Source of the DNA: Thioalkalivibrio sp. K90mix
GTDB lineage: Bacteria; Pseudomonadota; Gammaproteobacteria; Ectothiorhodospirales; Ectothiorhodospiraceae
Assembly: GCF_000025545.1 (NCBI RefSeq)
Contig: NC_013889.1
Location: 2,039,501 to 2,103,500, forward strand
Reading direction: 5' to 3'
DNA length: 64,000 bases
Shown here one piece after another: positions 39,456-49,223 of the stretch. The notes under the pieces were generated by a model. The model had not been told where the DNA came from. It worked only from the letters and a program-made list of their open reading frames with translations, and ran no database searches. Each line of letters begins with the position of its first letter. Position 1 is the stretch's first letter. The position numbers and the translations under genes are program-made.

Positions 39456-41096
39456 ATGGGAACAGTACAACAACCTCGCCTGGCCGACGTACTGGTCATC
39501 GGGAGTGGCGCGGCGGGGCTCTCCGCCGCCCTGCATCTGGCCCCCCATCGCCGCGTAACCGTGATCAGCAAGGGCCCGGTGGACGAAGGCTCGACCCGCT
39601 ATGCCCAGGGCGGCATCTCCGCTGTTCTCGACCGCGCCGACTCGTTCGATGCCCATATCGCCGACACCCTGGATGCGGGGGCCGGCCTGTGCGATCCGGA
39701 CGCCGTACGCCGCACCGTGGCCGCCGGCCCCGAGGCGATCCAGTGGCTGCTGAACCTCGGCGTGCCGTTCACGCGCGAGGCCCTGGAGGGGCGCAGCCGG
39801 CTGCACCTGACGCGCGAGGGGGGGCACAGCGCCCGGCGCGTCGCCCATGCGGCCGATGCGACCGGCCGCGCGATTGAGGACGCCCTCGTGAAGAGCGCCT
39901 CCGGGCAGGCCAGCATCGAGGTCTTCGAGCGCCACGTGGCAGTGGACCTGATCACCCAGCCCGTGGATGGCACCCGGCGCGTGATCGGCGCCTATGTGCA
40001 GGACGCCAAGACCCGCGAAGTGGAGACCATCCTCGCCCCAACCGTGATCCTGGCGACCGGCGGCGCGAGCAAGGTCTATCTGTACAGCTCCAACCCCGAT
40101 GGCGCCACCGGCGACGGGATCGCAATGGCCTGGCGGGCCGGCTGCCGCATCGCGAACATGGAGTTCATGCAGTTCCACCCAACCTGCCTGTTCCACCCGC
40201 GCGCCAAATCGTTCCTGATCTCCGAGGCGGTACGTGGCGAGGGTGGACTGCTGTTACTCCCCGACGGCGAGCGCTTCATGCCGCGCTTCGACGAGCGCGC
40301 GGAACTGGCCCCGCGCGACATCGTCGCGCGCGCGGTCGACCACGAGATGAAACGCCTCGGCCTGGATCACGTGAACCTGGACATCAGTCACAAGCCAGCA
40401 GAGTTCATCCGCGAACACTTCCCGACGATCCACGAGCGCTGCCTGGAGTTCGGCTTCGACATGACTCGCGAACCGCTGCCGGTGGTGCCGGCCGCGCACT
40501 ACACCTGTGGCGGGGTGATGGTGAACCACTTTGGCCAGACCGATCTGCCGGGCCTGTACGCGGCCGGCGAGGTCTCCTACACCGGTCTGCACGGGGCCAA
40601 CCGCATGGCCAGCAACTCGCTGCTGGAGTGCCTGGTCTACGCCCGCGCCGCCGCCGAGCATATCCTGTCACAGACCGATCTGCCCGCGCCGGAGCAGCTC
40701 GCGGTACCGCCCGCCTGGGACGAGTCACGGGTCACGGAATCCGAGGAAGAGGTCGTGGTCGCCCACGACTGGGACGAACTGCGCCGCCTGATGTGGGACT
40801 ACGTCGGCATTGTGCGCACCCGCGAGCGCCTGCACCGCGCCGAGCGCCGCATCCGCATCCTGCAGGAAGAAATTCACGAGTATTACAGCCACTTCCGCAT
40901 CTCGCCGGACCTGCTCGAGCTGCGCAACCTGGCCATGGTCGCGGAGATCATCGTAACCAGCGCCCTGTCCCGCAAGGAAAGCCGCGGGCTGCACTTTATT
41001 CGCGACTACCCCGAGACCGACCCGGCCCTGGACGGCCAGCCGACGATCCTGGCCCCGGACAACGCCCTGCGCCCCGGCGACCGCCGCCGGCCGTAA
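39456..41096 (+). CDS. nadB: L-aspartate oxidase
   Basis: FAD enzyme that oxidises aspartate to iminoaspartate, first step of NAD synthesis. 546 residues: FAD site [19 protein letters not shown] at the N-terminus, [14 protein letters not shown], the active-site [20 protein letters not shown] and [20 protein letters not shown]. Divergent from rpoE, the same arrangement as in E. coli. Confidence 0.96.
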   Translation: MGTVQQPRLADVLVIGSGAAGLSAALHLAPHRRVTVISKGPVDEGSTRYAQGGISAVLDRADSFDAHIADTLDAGAGLCDPDAVRRTVAAGPEAIQWLLNLGVPFTREALEGRSRLHLTREGGHSARRVAHAADATGRAIEDALVKSASGQASIEVFERHVAVDLITQPVDGTRRVIGAYVQDAKTREVETILAPTVILATGGASKVYLYSSNPDGATGDGIAMAWRAGCRIANMEFMQFHPTCLFHPRAKSFLISEAVRGEGGLLLLPDGERFMPRFDERAELAPRDIVARAVDHEMKRLGLDHVNLDISHKPAEFIREHFPTIHERCLEFGFDMTREPLPVVPAAHYTCGGVMVNHFGQTDLPGLYAAGEVSYTGLHGANRMASNSLLECLVYARAAAEHILSQTDLPAPEQLAVPPAWDESRVTESEEEVVVAHDWDELRRLMWDYVGIVRTRERLHRAERRIRILQEEIHEYYSHFRISPDLLELRNLAMVAEIIVTSALSRKESRGLHFIRDYPETDPALDGQPTILAPDNALRPGDRRRP

Positions 41097-41106
41097 CCTG
41101 CTTCCC

Positions 41107-41222
41107 CGTCATTGCGAGGAACCTCGCGACGAAGCAAGCGGTATCCGCAAGCCAGCGAACCCCAAAGCGACGTCCAGCTTCGGGCAGATTGCCGCGTCGC
41201 CTGCGGCTCCTCGCAATGATGG
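41107..41222. repeat. GTCATTGCGAGG-type inverted-repeat element
   Basis: 116 bases between the convergent genes nadB and fpr. Ends CGTCATTGCGAGGAACC and GGCTCCTCGCAATGATGG are inverted repeats (about 15 of 18), with inner GCGACGAAGCAA and ATTGCCGCGTCGC. Repeats with these ends are common in many bacterial genomes. As RNA from either strand it would form a long hairpin and might end both transcripts. Confidence 0.75.
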
Positions 41223-41239
41223 AGGCAAGCGCTACGGCG

Positions 41240-41968
41240 CTACCACCACTTCTCGTACTTGAGCTGGGCCTCGGGGATTCCCCACTCGGCCAGCAGCGTG
41301 GCCATGTCCTCGATGAACTCGCGCGAACCACAGAAGTAGAACAGGGCGTCGCGCGGCAGGTTCAGGGACTCGAGGAGCTCGTGGCTGATGCGCCCGGTGT
41401 GGCCCAGCCAGTCCTCGGCCTCGCGCGTCACGGTCAGCGTTACGTCGATGTTCTCGGCCTTGGCCAGGTGCGCCAGTTCGTCGGGGAACAGCATCTCGTC
41501 CTGGTGGGCGACGCTGTAGACAAGATGGGCGTAGACGTCCGGCATGCCGTCATTGACCGCGCGCAGGATGCTGAACAGCGGCGTGACCCCAATCCCCGCG
41601 CCCAGCAGCACGACGTTCCGTGCCATACCCGGCTCGAAGAAGAAGCTGCCCTGGCCGGGGGTGATATAGACCGTATCCCCCTCGCGCGCGGTGGTGTGCA
41701 GGTAATGCGTGGCGTGATGGTGATCGGCATACTTGATCGCGAGCTGCAGCCGCCCGTCATCACGCGGCGCGGAGACCACCGAATACCCCCCGACAAAGGG
41801 CTTGCCAGCGGGCTGCGGGATCACCAGGTCCAGCCACTGCCCGGCCTTGCTGGAAAAGCGCGCCGGGTCAGCCGACAGGGTAAAGACCTTGATCAGCGGT
41901 GTGACCTGTTCGATGACCTCGATCCGGGCCGGCATAAAGTGTTCGGGCAGTTCAACAGCGTGTGTCAT
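41240..41968 (-). CDS. fpr: Ferredoxin/flavodoxin-NADP(+) reductase family
   Basis: 242-residue FAD/NAD(P)-binding oxidoreductase. FAD domain: AGQWLDLVIPQPAGKPFVGG, YSVVSAPRDDGRLQLAIK; NAD(P) domain: VVLLGAGIGVTPLFSILRAV and LFYFCGSREFIEDMATLLAE. The C-terminal aromatic KYEKWW is in the place of the stacking residue. It could be another ferric or phenol hydroxylase-type reductase; the assignment to fpr is from general similarity. ATG overlaps the mazG stop by three bases. Confidence 0.75.
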   Translation of the reverse strand: MTHAVELPEHFMPARIEVIEQVTPLIKVFTLSADPARFSSKAGQWLDLVIPQPAGKPFVGGYSVVSAPRDDGRLQLAIKYADHHHATHYLHTTAREGDTVYITPGQGSFFFEPGMARNVVLLGAGIGVTPLFSILRAVNDGMPDVYAHLVYSVAHQDEMLFPDELAHLAKAENIDVTLTVTREAEDWLGHTGRISHELLESLNLPRDALFYFCGSREFIEDMATLLAEWGIPEAQLKYEKWW

Positions 41969-42792
41969 TCGAGGTCCGTGTTGGTGTCGCGTTCACGCCG
42001 CCGGGCCTCCTGGTAAAGGGCCTCCTGGGCGTCGAAATCCATTTGTTCAAGGGCCTGCCCATGCGCGCGGGCCAGGGCCTCCATGGTACGAAAGCGCGCC
42101 TCGAACTTGCGCGTGGTCCCGCGCAGCGCGCCCTCCGGTTCCACCCCCAGGTGGCGCGCCCAGTTGGTCACGGCAAACAGCAGATCGCCGATCTCCTCGG
42201 CCACGCGCTCGGGATCGGCGTCGCCGGCCAACTCCTCGCGGACCTCGTCCAGTTCCTCGTGGATCTTCTCCAGCACCGGGGCCGGGTCGTCCCAGTCGAA
42301 GCCCAGCCGGGCCGCGCGGCGCTGGGTCTTGGCGGCACGGGCCAGGGCCGGCATCGCCAGCGGGATATCGTCCATCGCACTGTGGTGGTCGCGCGCGGCG
42401 CGCTCCTCGGCCTTGGCCGACTCCCAGGCCGCCTCGCGGGCGGCATCATCCGAGTATTCGGCATCGGCGAATACATGCGGGTGGCGCCGCACCAGCTTGT
42501 CGCCGATCGCACGGGCGATGTCATCGAGGTCAAAGCGCCCCGCCTCCTCCGCGATCCGTGCCTGAAAGACCACCTGAAAGAGAAGATCGCCCAGTTCGTC
42601 GCGCAGCTCGCGACTGGCCGCCTCGCGGCCATCGTCGCGAGCGATCGCGTCGGCCAGCTCGAAGGCCTCCTCGAGTGTGTGGGGCACGATGGTCTGGGCA
42701 GTCTGCGCCCGGTCCCAGGCACAGCCCTGCTCGGGATCACGCAGGCGCGCCATGATCGCGCGCAGGCGCTCCACGGGGTTGGTATTCCTCAT
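41965..42792 (-). CDS. mazG: Nucleoside triphosphate pyrophosphohydrolase MazG
   Basis: Hydrolyses NTPs and dNTPs to monophosphates; house-cleaning enzyme. 275 residues from ATG 42792 with two MazG domains: RDPEQGCAWDRAQTAQTIVP, LEEAFELADAI, ELRDELGDLLFQVVFQARIA, then ELAGDADPERVAEEIGDLLF in the second. No clear Shine-Dalgarno is seen; a longer start at 42840 adds an implausible leader. Confidence 0.93.
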   Translation of the reverse strand: MRNTNPVERLRAIMARLRDPEQGCAWDRAQTAQTIVPHTLEEAFELADAIARDDGREAASRELRDELGDLLFQVVFQARIAEEAGRFDLDDIARAIGDKLVRRHPHVFADAEYSDDAAREAAWESAKAEERAARDHHSAMDDIPLAMPALARAAKTQRRAARLGFDWDDPAPVLEKIHEELDEVREELAGDADPERVAEEIGDLLFAVTNWARHLGVEPEGALRGTTRKFEARFRTMEALARAHGQALEQMDFDAQEALYQEARRRERDTNTDLE

Positions 42793-42888
42793 GAGGGTGG
42801 AGTGTAAGGGGTCCGGTGGGCAGGCAAAACCGCCCACCACACCCCGATGCCAGTGTCAGGGCCGTGCAATCGGCCCCGCCACCCTCGG

Positions 42889-43641
42889 TCAGCCCTGCTG
42901 ATCCGGCTCGCAGAGGCGCTTTTTCTCGTCCGGCAGGTTGTCCGGACAGATCCCGCAGCCCTCGTTGCCGGGCAGCGCCCAGTCGATCTTCTTCGGATAC
43001 GGCAGGTCCATCTCCTCCATGATCTTGATGAACTCGGCCTCGGGCTTGTTCTTGCCCAGGCGCGGGTTGCGCATCTTCTCCTGCCCGATGGTGGTGATCT
43101 GACGCTCCTCGTAGTCGTGGCACGGATACACCAGCGTCTCGTCTGGCAGGGTAAAGAACTTGTCGTGGATCGACCGGTACAGGGTCTTGGCGTCACCCGA
43201 CTGAAAATCGGTGCGGCCGCAGGCCTCGATCAGCAAAGCATCACCCGAGAACAGCATCTTCAGGCCGACGTGATCCATCAGATAGGCGTGATGGGTATCG
43301 GTATGCCCTGGCGTAAACAGCGGGTTAATCACCAGATTCCCCACCTGGAAGGGCTCGCCCTCGCGCAGGTCGACGTCACGGCAGGGCAGCTCGTCCAGCG
43401 CCGGGCCGGCCAGCTGGCAGCCCGTCCGCTCGCGCAGCATCTTGCCGCCGGTGATGTGGTCGGCGTGGATGTGCGTCTCGATCGCGTAGTCGAGGCTCAG
43501 CCCCATCTCCTGCAACACACGCAGGTCGCGGTCCACGGTCTCGATGACCGGATCGATCAGCGCGGTCTTGCCCGTATCCGGGCAGCTCAGCAGATAGGTG
43601 TAGGTGGACGATTCATCCTCGAACAGCTGCTTGAAAATCAT
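42889..43641 (-). CDS. Persulfide dioxygenase (ETHE1-like metallo-beta-lactamase fold)
   Basis: Oxidises glutathione persulfide to sulfite in sulfide catabolism. 250 residues: metal motif AIETHIHADHITGGKMLRER, further ligands in FTPGHTDTHHAYLMDHVG and MLFSGDALLIEACGRTDFQS, YPCHDYEERQITTIGQEK, all matching ETHE1/Blh persulfide dioxygenases rather than glyoxalase II. A Cys-rich tail (GNEGCGICPDN, KRLCEPDQQG) is extra. No rhodanese fusion. Upstream intergenic 43642-43873 is free of genes. Confidence 0.88.
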   Translation of the reverse strand: MIFKQLFEDESSTYTYLLSCPDTGKTALIDPVIETVDRDLRVLQEMGLSLDYAIETHIHADHITGGKMLRERTGCQLAGPALDELPCRDVDLREGEPFQVGNLVINPLFTPGHTDTHHAYLMDHVGLKMLFSGDALLIEACGRTDFQSGDAKTLYRSIHDKFFTLPDETLVYPCHDYEERQITTIGQEKMRNPRLGKNKPEAEFIKIMEEMDLPYPKKIDWALPGNEGCGICPDNLPDEKKRLCEPDQQG

Positions 43642-43873
43642 GCGGTGTCCTCCGTGGCCACAAGGGCCGGTCCATTGGGGTACATGGCTCGATGCTAACC
43701 GGCGGCCGGTTCACGCACCAACCGGGCACATGCGGCGTGCGCCATTGTTCCGATTCGGAACCTCACGGCGACCACGAGTTCCCGCGCCCGGCCCGCCCCG
43801 CCCTTCTGTCGTGACACGCCACTGGCTATCATGCGGCCTCTGCCGACATACACATCGACATCAAGGACTCACC

Positions 43874-44113
43874 ATGGAAGCCAATCAAGTGGCCGAACTC
43901 ATCCGCGCCGGCCTGCCGGAGGCCGAGAAGGTCGAAGTGACCGGGGGCGAGGGCAAGTTCGAGGCCCTGGTCGTCAGCCCGCAGTTCGCCGGGATGAACA
44001 AGGTCAGGAAGCACCAGACCGTCTACGCGACGGTGCGCGACCAGATCGACTCCGGCGAGGTCCATGCGCTGTCCATCCGCGCCCTGACGCCGGAAGAAGC
44101 CGCGGGCGCCTAG
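43874..44113 (+). CDS. ibaG: BolA/IbaG-family protein
   Basis: 79-residue BolA-like protein: MEANQVAELIRAGLPEAEKV, EALVVSPQFAGMNKVRKHQT. The family forms [2Fe-2S] complexes with monothiol glutaredoxins. The conserved His in KVRKHQTVYATV is present. Length matches IbaG (YrbA) rather than BolA. ATG 43874 has AAGGA eight bases upstream; a longer frame upstream is rejected. It starts the plus-strand run to lipA. Confidence 0.88.
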   Translation: MEANQVAELIRAGLPEAEKVEVTGGEGKFEALVVSPQFAGMNKVRKHQTVYATVRDQIDSGEVHALSIRALTPEEAAGA

Positions 44114-44119
44114 CACGCA

Positions 44120-44524
44120 ATGCTCTCGCCCAAGGGCCGCGAGGAGATTGAACGCCTGCTGGAGGGCGGCCTGGTTCACGACTGGGGCGAGGCCGAGACG
44201 ACCCTGCGTAATGTCACGCGCATGCTGCTGACCACGCGCCCGGACCTGCTCCGGCTGTATTTCAGCCCCGCGGCGTGGGAACAAATCACCGCCTGGCCGC
44301 AGAAAAAGGCCGCCAACGCAATCATCGCCGCATTGCGCACCGGCGTGGCCGACGCCCTCGGGCGACCGGCCATCGCCAACCGCGAGCAGGCCCGCTTCTA
44401 CCTCCTGTGCTTTCAGGACGACCTTGCCAAACGGGTGGATGCCTGGTGCCGCGAGCACCCGGAGGAATGCCCGCGCCGCAGCCGCGCCCACACCCAGGCC
44501 CTGCCCGGCAACTCTGACCCATGA
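44120..44524 (+). CDS. Hypothetical protein, unknown
   Basis: 134 residues, not recognised. Soluble, mostly helical by composition, Trp-containing, with LLEGGLVHDWGEAETTLRNV and AQARFYLLCFQDDLAKRV-like amphipathic stretches, two Cys (FYLLCFQDD, AWCREHPEECP has two more). It begins six bases after ibaG and its stop overlaps the next ATG (44521-44524), so it is likely translated with both neighbours. Confidence 0.6.
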   Translation: MLSPKGREEIERLLEGGLVHDWGEAETTLRNVTRMLLTTRPDLLRLYFSPAAWEQITAWPQKKAANAIIAALRTGVADALGRPAIANREQARFYLLCFQDDLAKRVDAWCREHPEECPRRSRAHTQALPGNSDP

Positions 44525-45105
44525 GCCCAACCGTTCTTGAATGCGGCGATCCCGCCATCGAGACCCCGCTGCGGGACCTGCTCGAACGCTACGGGCTGGA
44601 ACTGGTGATGCATCCGCCCGGTGCCACGCTGCCCGGGACCTGGTGGGGCGAGCCCGAGGCCGGGATCATCGGGCTGGCCGTGCATGTGCGCCCGGACACC
44701 CCGCTGCACTCGGCTCTGCACGAGGCCGCACACCTGATCTGCATGGAACCCGAGCGCCGCGCGACTCTGCACACCAATGCCGGCGGCGATGATCTGGAGG
44801 AATGCGGGGTGTGCTATCTGCAGATCCTGCTCGCCGATGCCCTGCCCGGAGTGGGTCGCGAGCGCCTGATGCGGGACATGGACACCTGGGGCTACAGCTT
44901 CCGCCTGGGATCGACCGCACGCTGGTTTGACGAGGACGCCGACGATGCGCGGGCCTTCCTGCGTGCCGAAGGCCTGGTCGACTCGCACGAACGCCCCTCC
45001 TTCGCCTGTCGCGGGGGCCTTGAACCAGCACGGGATGCTACACTGAGATCCACGTCACAAGACGCGACTCCCCCGCAAAATACCCGGCAAGATCCACTGC
45101 GGTGA
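44521..45105 (+). CDS. Putative zinc metalloprotease-like protein (HExxH), unknown
   Basis: 194 residues. A single zinc-site signature HEAAH lies in PLHSALHEAAHLICMEPER (residues ~60-78), and downstream DDLEECGVCYLQILLADALP offers a possible third ligand (Glu). No signal peptide or membrane helix is visible, so it should be cytoplasmic. Family not recognised; the HExxH could also be part of a non-peptidase fold. ATG overlaps the previous stop by four bases. Confidence 0.6.
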   Translation: MSPTVLECGDPAIETPLRDLLERYGLELVMHPPGATLPGTWWGEPEAGIIGLAVHVRPDTPLHSALHEAAHLICMEPERRATLHTNAGGDDLEECGVCYLQILLADALPGVGRERLMRDMDTWGYSFRLGSTARWFDEDADDARAFLRAEGLVDSHERPSFACRGGLEPARDATLRSTSQDATPPQNTRQDPLR

Positions 45106-45200
45106 TTGCGCGGCCGGGCACAGCGACCCGGGGAGACACGAACCCACTGGCGCCCCGCCCGGACCAGGGAATGATCGAAACACAGGCAACGGAATCGCTC

Positions 45201-46412
45201 ATGGACACGACGACCATCGACAGTCTGCTCCAGGAAATGGACCTCACCGCGCACCTGTCGGAGTCCGCCCGTGCGGAACTGGCCCAGGCATGCGCCAGCC
45301 CGGAGCTGCCCGCCGGCAAGCGCCTGCGTCCGCAGGACGTCGCGGACCGGCACCTGTTCCTGCTAAGCGGGCAACTGGTACGCGTCAGCGGCGGCACCCC
45401 TTCGCGCATTACCATGGGCGATGGCGACGGCGAGCCGCCGCTGCAGATGTTCGACGGCGGGGCCGGCCAGCACGATTTCATCATCACCGAAAAGCCCTGC
45501 CGCATGCTGGAGGTGCCCACAGGGGCGCTGGAGCAGGCCCACAGTGCCTCGCTGGTGATGCACGACACCGAGCTGGATGATACGGAAGGTGCCTTTTTCG
45601 GCGAGCTGTACGACCTGATCACCAGCAATCGTCTGGAGCTGCCAACCATGCCCGAGGTCGCCCTGCGCATCCAGGAGCTGACCAAGGATCCAGACGCGGA
45701 CATCGACAAGCTGACCGATGTCATTCAGCGCGACGGGACCATCGCCGGGGCCCTGTTGCACGCCACGAACAGCCCCCTGTTCCGCGGCGCGCAACAGATC
45801 CAGTCGGTACGTGACGCGGTGACGCGTCTGGGCTTTCGCAATACCCGCATGCTGGCCATGAACATGGCCATGCGGCAGGCCTTCAAGGCGCGCCACGCCA
45901 CCACGCGTGAGGCAATGGAGGCGGTCTGGCAACACGGGGTACTGCAATCGGCCTATGCCTATCTGGTGGCCGACTCCCTGAAGCTGCTGGACCGTGAGCG
46001 CGCGTTGCTCGCCGGCCTGGTGGCCGGCATCGGGGCCGTCCCGATCATCCAGTTCATCGAGGTCCGCGAGGATCACCCGGAGCCCGAGCGTGTCGCCCGT
46101 CTGGTTCGCCGCCTGCGCAATCTGGCCGGCGTGCTGGTTATCAACTACTGGGACCTGGGCGGAGACCTGGTCAACGTCGCAGAACACAGCAGCGACTGGA
46201 GCTACCGGCCGGCGGAGCCCGACTATGCCAGTATCGCGCTGGTCGCCCAGTACGCCGCGCTGCAGGCCGAGGGCAAAGAACTGCCGCCCCCGTCCGAGGT
46301 CAAGGCTTTCGAACTCCTGGGCATCGATGCCCCCGCCCCCGGGGAACCGATCGCATTCCTGGAGGCCCGATCCGCCGACCTGGCGGAATTGCAAAAACTC
46401 TTTGATATGTAG
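45201..46412 (+). CDS. HDOD-domain protein with cNMP-binding-like N-terminus (copy 1)
   Basis: 403 residues from ATG 45201. N-terminal ~110 residues look like a cyclic-nucleotide-binding fold (LPAGKRLRPQDVADRHLFLL, SGQLVRVSGG), then an HDOD domain: RLELPTMPEVALRIQELTKD, PDADIDKLTDVIQRDGTIAG, LLHATNSPLFRGA. HDOD domains occur in signalling proteins, often with CheY or c-di-GMP partners. GTG 45102 and ATG 45171 are alternative starts; the first overlaps the previous stop. Paralogous to the next gene (8-base gap). Confidence 0.8.
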   Translation: MDTTTIDSLLQEMDLTAHLSESARAELAQACASPELPAGKRLRPQDVADRHLFLLSGQLVRVSGGTPSRITMGDGDGEPPLQMFDGGAGQHDFIITEKPCRMLEVPTGALEQAHSASLVMHDTELDDTEGAFFGELYDLITSNRLELPTMPEVALRIQELTKDPDADIDKLTDVIQRDGTIAGALLHATNSPLFRGAQQIQSVRDAVTRLGFRNTRMLAMNMAMRQAFKARHATTREAMEAVWQHGVLQSAYAYLVADSLKLLDRERALLAGLVAGIGAVPIIQFIEVREDHPEPERVARLVRRLRNLAGVLVINYWDLGGDLVNVAEHSSDWSYRPAEPDYASIALVAQYAALQAEGKELPPPSEVKAFELLGIDAPAPGEPIAFLEARSADLAELQKLFDM

Positions 46413-46420
46413 AGGCGCTG

Positions 46421-47620
46421 GTGCTCGAGGAACGTCTTCCACAACTGGTCCCGTTCGCCGACCTCGGCGAGCGCGCGCACCACAAACTCCTCCAGCACGC
46501 CAGCACCCTGGATATCAAGCCCGGTCTGAAACTGCATGCGCGTGACGAATGGCGCCATCTGATCTTTCTACTTGAAGGCCGGGTAATCCTGTCTGACGAC
46601 GGCCAGTCGGTCATCCTCAAGGGCGGCAGCCCGGAATCCCTGAACCCGCTGTTCAATGAACGCGACTACCACAGCCACGCGATCGCGGCGAGTAGCGGGC
46701 GTATCGCCCTGTTCGACCGAAAGGTTTACGAGAACCTGATCGACGGTGCACGCGAAGGCGTGGAAGTCAGCGAGATCGAGCTGTCCGACCTCGAAGGGGA
46801 GCTGTTCACCGGCATCTACACCCGTGCCCTCTCCGGCGAACTACAACTGCCGCAGTTGCCGGAAGTGGCGCTGCACCTGCAGGCGGCGCTCAAGGACCCG
46901 GACGTCGATATCGAACGGGTCACCCGCATCATCGAGGAAGACCCCAGTGTCGCCGCGCGCCTGCTGTCGGTGGCCAACAGCCCGGCAATGGGGAGTCAGC
47001 GCGAGGTCTCGCGGCTGGCCGATGCGGTCTCCCGCCTCGGCCTGGAACGGACCCGCCAACTGGTGATGGCGCTCGCCGCGCACCAGGTCTTCATCCAGCG
47101 CGGCAGCCCTTACCACGGCCTGCTGGAACGCCTGTGGCGCCGTTCGGCCCGAATCGCGGCCATCAGCTGCGTGCTGGCTGACCAGAGCGAGGCAGTCGAT
47201 CCCCAAAAGGCCCTGCTGGTCGGCCTGCTGCATCGCGTCGGCGCATTGCCCATCATCGGCGAGGTCGCCCGCAGCCACCCCGACCGCAGTGCCGAGGACA
47301 TCGAACGCATCCTCTATCGCCTGGAAGGCCTGATCGGCGAACTGGTTGCCCAACAATGGGGTCTGGCATCCGATATCATGGAGGCCATTCGCGAATCCGG
47401 CGGTCCGGAAACGGCCACGGCAGCACCGCTGACGGACATCGTGCGCATCGCTCGCAGCGCCTGCACGCGCGACGGCGACGATGCCCTGGTGGACCGCACG
47501 CCACTCGCCGAGTTAAACGCCGTGACCCGATTCGGCTTCGTGCTCGACAACGACGGGCAGCTGCCTGCAATCGACACGGCCCGCCGCGAAATCGATGCGC
47601 TGATCCGCGAGGTCGCCTGA
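46421..47620 (+). CDS. HDOD-domain protein with cNMP-binding-like N-terminus (copy 2)
   Basis: 399 residues, GTG start 46421 with AGAGG upstream. N-terminal cNMP-like region ([40 protein letters not shown]) and an HDOD domain ([60 protein letters not shown]). The same domain order and similar lengths show that it arose by duplication with copy 1. Output pathway unknown. Confidence 0.8.
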   Translation: MLEERLPQLVPFADLGERAHHKLLQHASTLDIKPGLKLHARDEWRHLIFLLEGRVILSDDGQSVILKGGSPESLNPLFNERDYHSHAIAASSGRIALFDRKVYENLIDGAREGVEVSEIELSDLEGELFTGIYTRALSGELQLPQLPEVALHLQAALKDPDVDIERVTRIIEEDPSVAARLLSVANSPAMGSQREVSRLADAVSRLGLERTRQLVMALAAHQVFIQRGSPYHGLLERLWRRSARIAAISCVLADQSEAVDPQKALLVGLLHRVGALPIIGEVARSHPDRSAEDIERILYRLEGLIGELVAQQWGLASDIMEAIRESGGPETATAAPLTDIVRIARSACTRDGDDALVDRTPLAELNAVTRFGFVLDNDGQLPAIDTARREIDALIREVA

Positions 47621-47684
47621 CCCCGATCGCGCTGCTATCGCCCCGGCACTGGCGGGGCGACCGCAACCCACTCAGGGAAGACAT

Positions 47685-48641
47685 ATGGATACTCGAACCC
47701 GCCCCCAACCTGGCGAAAAACAACGCGCCGCCGACAAGGTCGCGCGCATCCCGGTCAAGATCCGCCCGACCGAGCAGCCGCAGCGCAAACCGAAGTGGAT
47801 CCGTGCCCAGAGCCAGGCCCGGCCCGAGGTGCAGCGCATCAAGCGCATCCTGCGCGACCAGAAGCTACACACCGTCTGCGAAGAGGCGAGCTGCCCGAAC
47901 CTCGGCGAATGCTTCGCCCACGGCACCGCCACCTTCATGATCATGGGTGACATCTGCACCCGCCGCTGCCCGTTCTGCGACGTCGCGCATGGCCGCCCCG
48001 AGGCCCTGGACCCGGACGAGCCTCGCCACCTGGCGGAGACCATCCAGGCGCTGGGCCTGAAGTACGTGGTCATCACCTCGGTGGATCGCGACGACCTGCG
48101 TGACGGTGGCGCCGGCCACTTCGTGGACTGCATCCGCGAGGTCCGCACCCTGAATCCGACCACGAAGATCGAGATCCTGGTGCCCGACTTCCGCGGCCGC
48201 ATGGACCGGGCGCTGGAGATCATGCACCAGGCCCCGCCGGACGTCTTCAACCACAACCTCGAGACGATCCCGCGGCTTTACCGCGAGGCGCGTCCCGGCG
48301 CCGACTATCAGTGGTCACTGGAACTACTGAAGCGCTTCCGCGAACAGCACCCCGGGGTGCCGACCAAGTCCGGCCTGATGCTCGGGCTGGGCGAGACCCG
48401 CGAGGAACTGCTGGAGGTCCTGGCGGACCTTCGTGAACACGGCTGCGACATGCTGACCCTGGGCCAGTACCTGCAGCCCTCGCGCCACCACCTGCCGGTC
48501 ACGCGTTTCCTGGCCCCGGAGGAGTTCGACGATCTTGGCGAAGCCGCGCGCGAAATGGGCTTCAAGCAGGTGGCCAGCGGGCCCATGGTCCGCTCGTCCT
48601 ACCACGCCGACCTCCAGGCCCAGGGCCTCGAAACCGCCTGA
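47685..48641 (+). CDS. lipA: Lipoyl synthase
   Basis: Radical SAM enzyme that inserts two sulfurs into the octanoyl group. 318 residues: auxiliary-cluster motif [17 protein letters not shown], radical SAM motif [33 protein letters not shown] and the C-terminal conserved Ser in RSSYHAD. Convergent with lipB across the 48642-49532 repeat region. Confidence 0.97.
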   Translation: MDTRTRPQPGEKQRAADKVARIPVKIRPTEQPQRKPKWIRAQSQARPEVQRIKRILRDQKLHTVCEEASCPNLGECFAHGTATFMIMGDICTRRCPFCDVAHGRPEALDPDEPRHLAETIQALGLKYVVITSVDRDDLRDGGAGHFVDCIREVRTLNPTTKIEILVPDFRGRMDRALEIMHQAPPDVFNHNLETIPRLYREARPGADYQWSLELLKRFREQHPGVPTKSGLMLGLGETREELLEVLADLREHGCDMLTLGQYLQPSRHHLPVTRFLAPEEFDDLGEAAREMGFKQVASGPMVRSSYHADLQAQGLETA

Positions 48642-48665
48642 CCCGCCCTGCCGTACTCTGCCACT

Positions 48666-48987
48666 GGGGCGTCGTCCCACGTCCTGAGAGTTAGGCCTGA
48701 TTCGGCATCCGGTGTTTGCGGTGGCTTCGTCCGGCCGCCTGCCAAGCGCTGTCTCGGCAGCGCGCCCCGAGTTACTTCTTTGCTCGTGCAAAGAAGTAAC
48801 CAAGAAACACGCCCGACTGCCGCGACCCCGGCCCGCTATGCGGGCCGGGGTTTCCCTCGCTCCGAGGGTTTTCGCGGGCGGCGCTGAAACTCGCTACGCC
48901 TTCGGCTCCGCTCAGACAGTCAGCGCCTCTCTTCCCGCGAAAACCCTCTCCACTCGGCGCGACGACAACGGGGGTGAAGGTCCAAAC
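48666..48987 (+). repeat. Element B, left copy
   Basis: Starts GGGGCGTCGTCCCACGTCCT just downstream of lipA. Modules in order: GTGGCTTCGTCC...GCGCTGTCTCGGCAGCGCGCC, the hairpin at 48771-48800, CCAAGAAACACGCCCG, GGCGGCGCTGAAACTCGCT...CAGACAGTCAGCGCC, and GGGGGTGAAGGTCCAAAC at the end. The same modules recur in reverse complement at 49224-49554. Confidence 0.75.
48771..48800. repeat. Perfect 13-base hairpin
   Basis: GTTACTTCTTTGC, loop TCGT, GCAAAGAAGTAAC: an exact inverted repeat. The TTACTTCTTTGC...GCAAAGAAGTAACCAAGAAA string is a commonly seen intergenic repeat. Could act as a terminator-like structure for lipA. Confidence 0.75.
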
Positions 48988-49101
48988 AACGGCTGTCCCA
49001 GCGACGTAGCACATGGATGGAGGCTGGATCTTCCGACATTTTAGGCACGCTCGGCCTTCGGCCATGGCGTGCCGCGCCCGCGAGCGGGCGCCAAGGGGTG
49101 G

Positions 49102-49187
49102 GTAGGATGCCGATGAGCGTAGCGAATCGCATCAGGGTTGCCCCGACGTCGGAACGGTGCGTTTCGCTGCGCTCAACCGCACCCTAC
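49102..49187. repeat. REP-like palindrome, diverged copy of 4763-4848
   Basis: GTAGGATGCCGATGAGCGTA at the left and GCGCTCAACCGCACCCTAC at the right; the arms are imperfect here. The shared core GTAGCGAATCGCATCAGGGTT and TGCG-TTTCGCTGCGCTCA tie it to the copy beside the DUF455 gene. Confidence 0.7.
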
Positions 49188-49223
49188 GGCGTTGGAGTTG
49201 GCTGCAGGCATGGGGATACTTTT

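Noticed and set aside
41107-41222. Small RNA gene between nadB and fpr
   Set aside because: The sequence is a common GTCATTGCGAGG-type inverted repeat; no promoter was seen, so a repeat element is the simpler reading.
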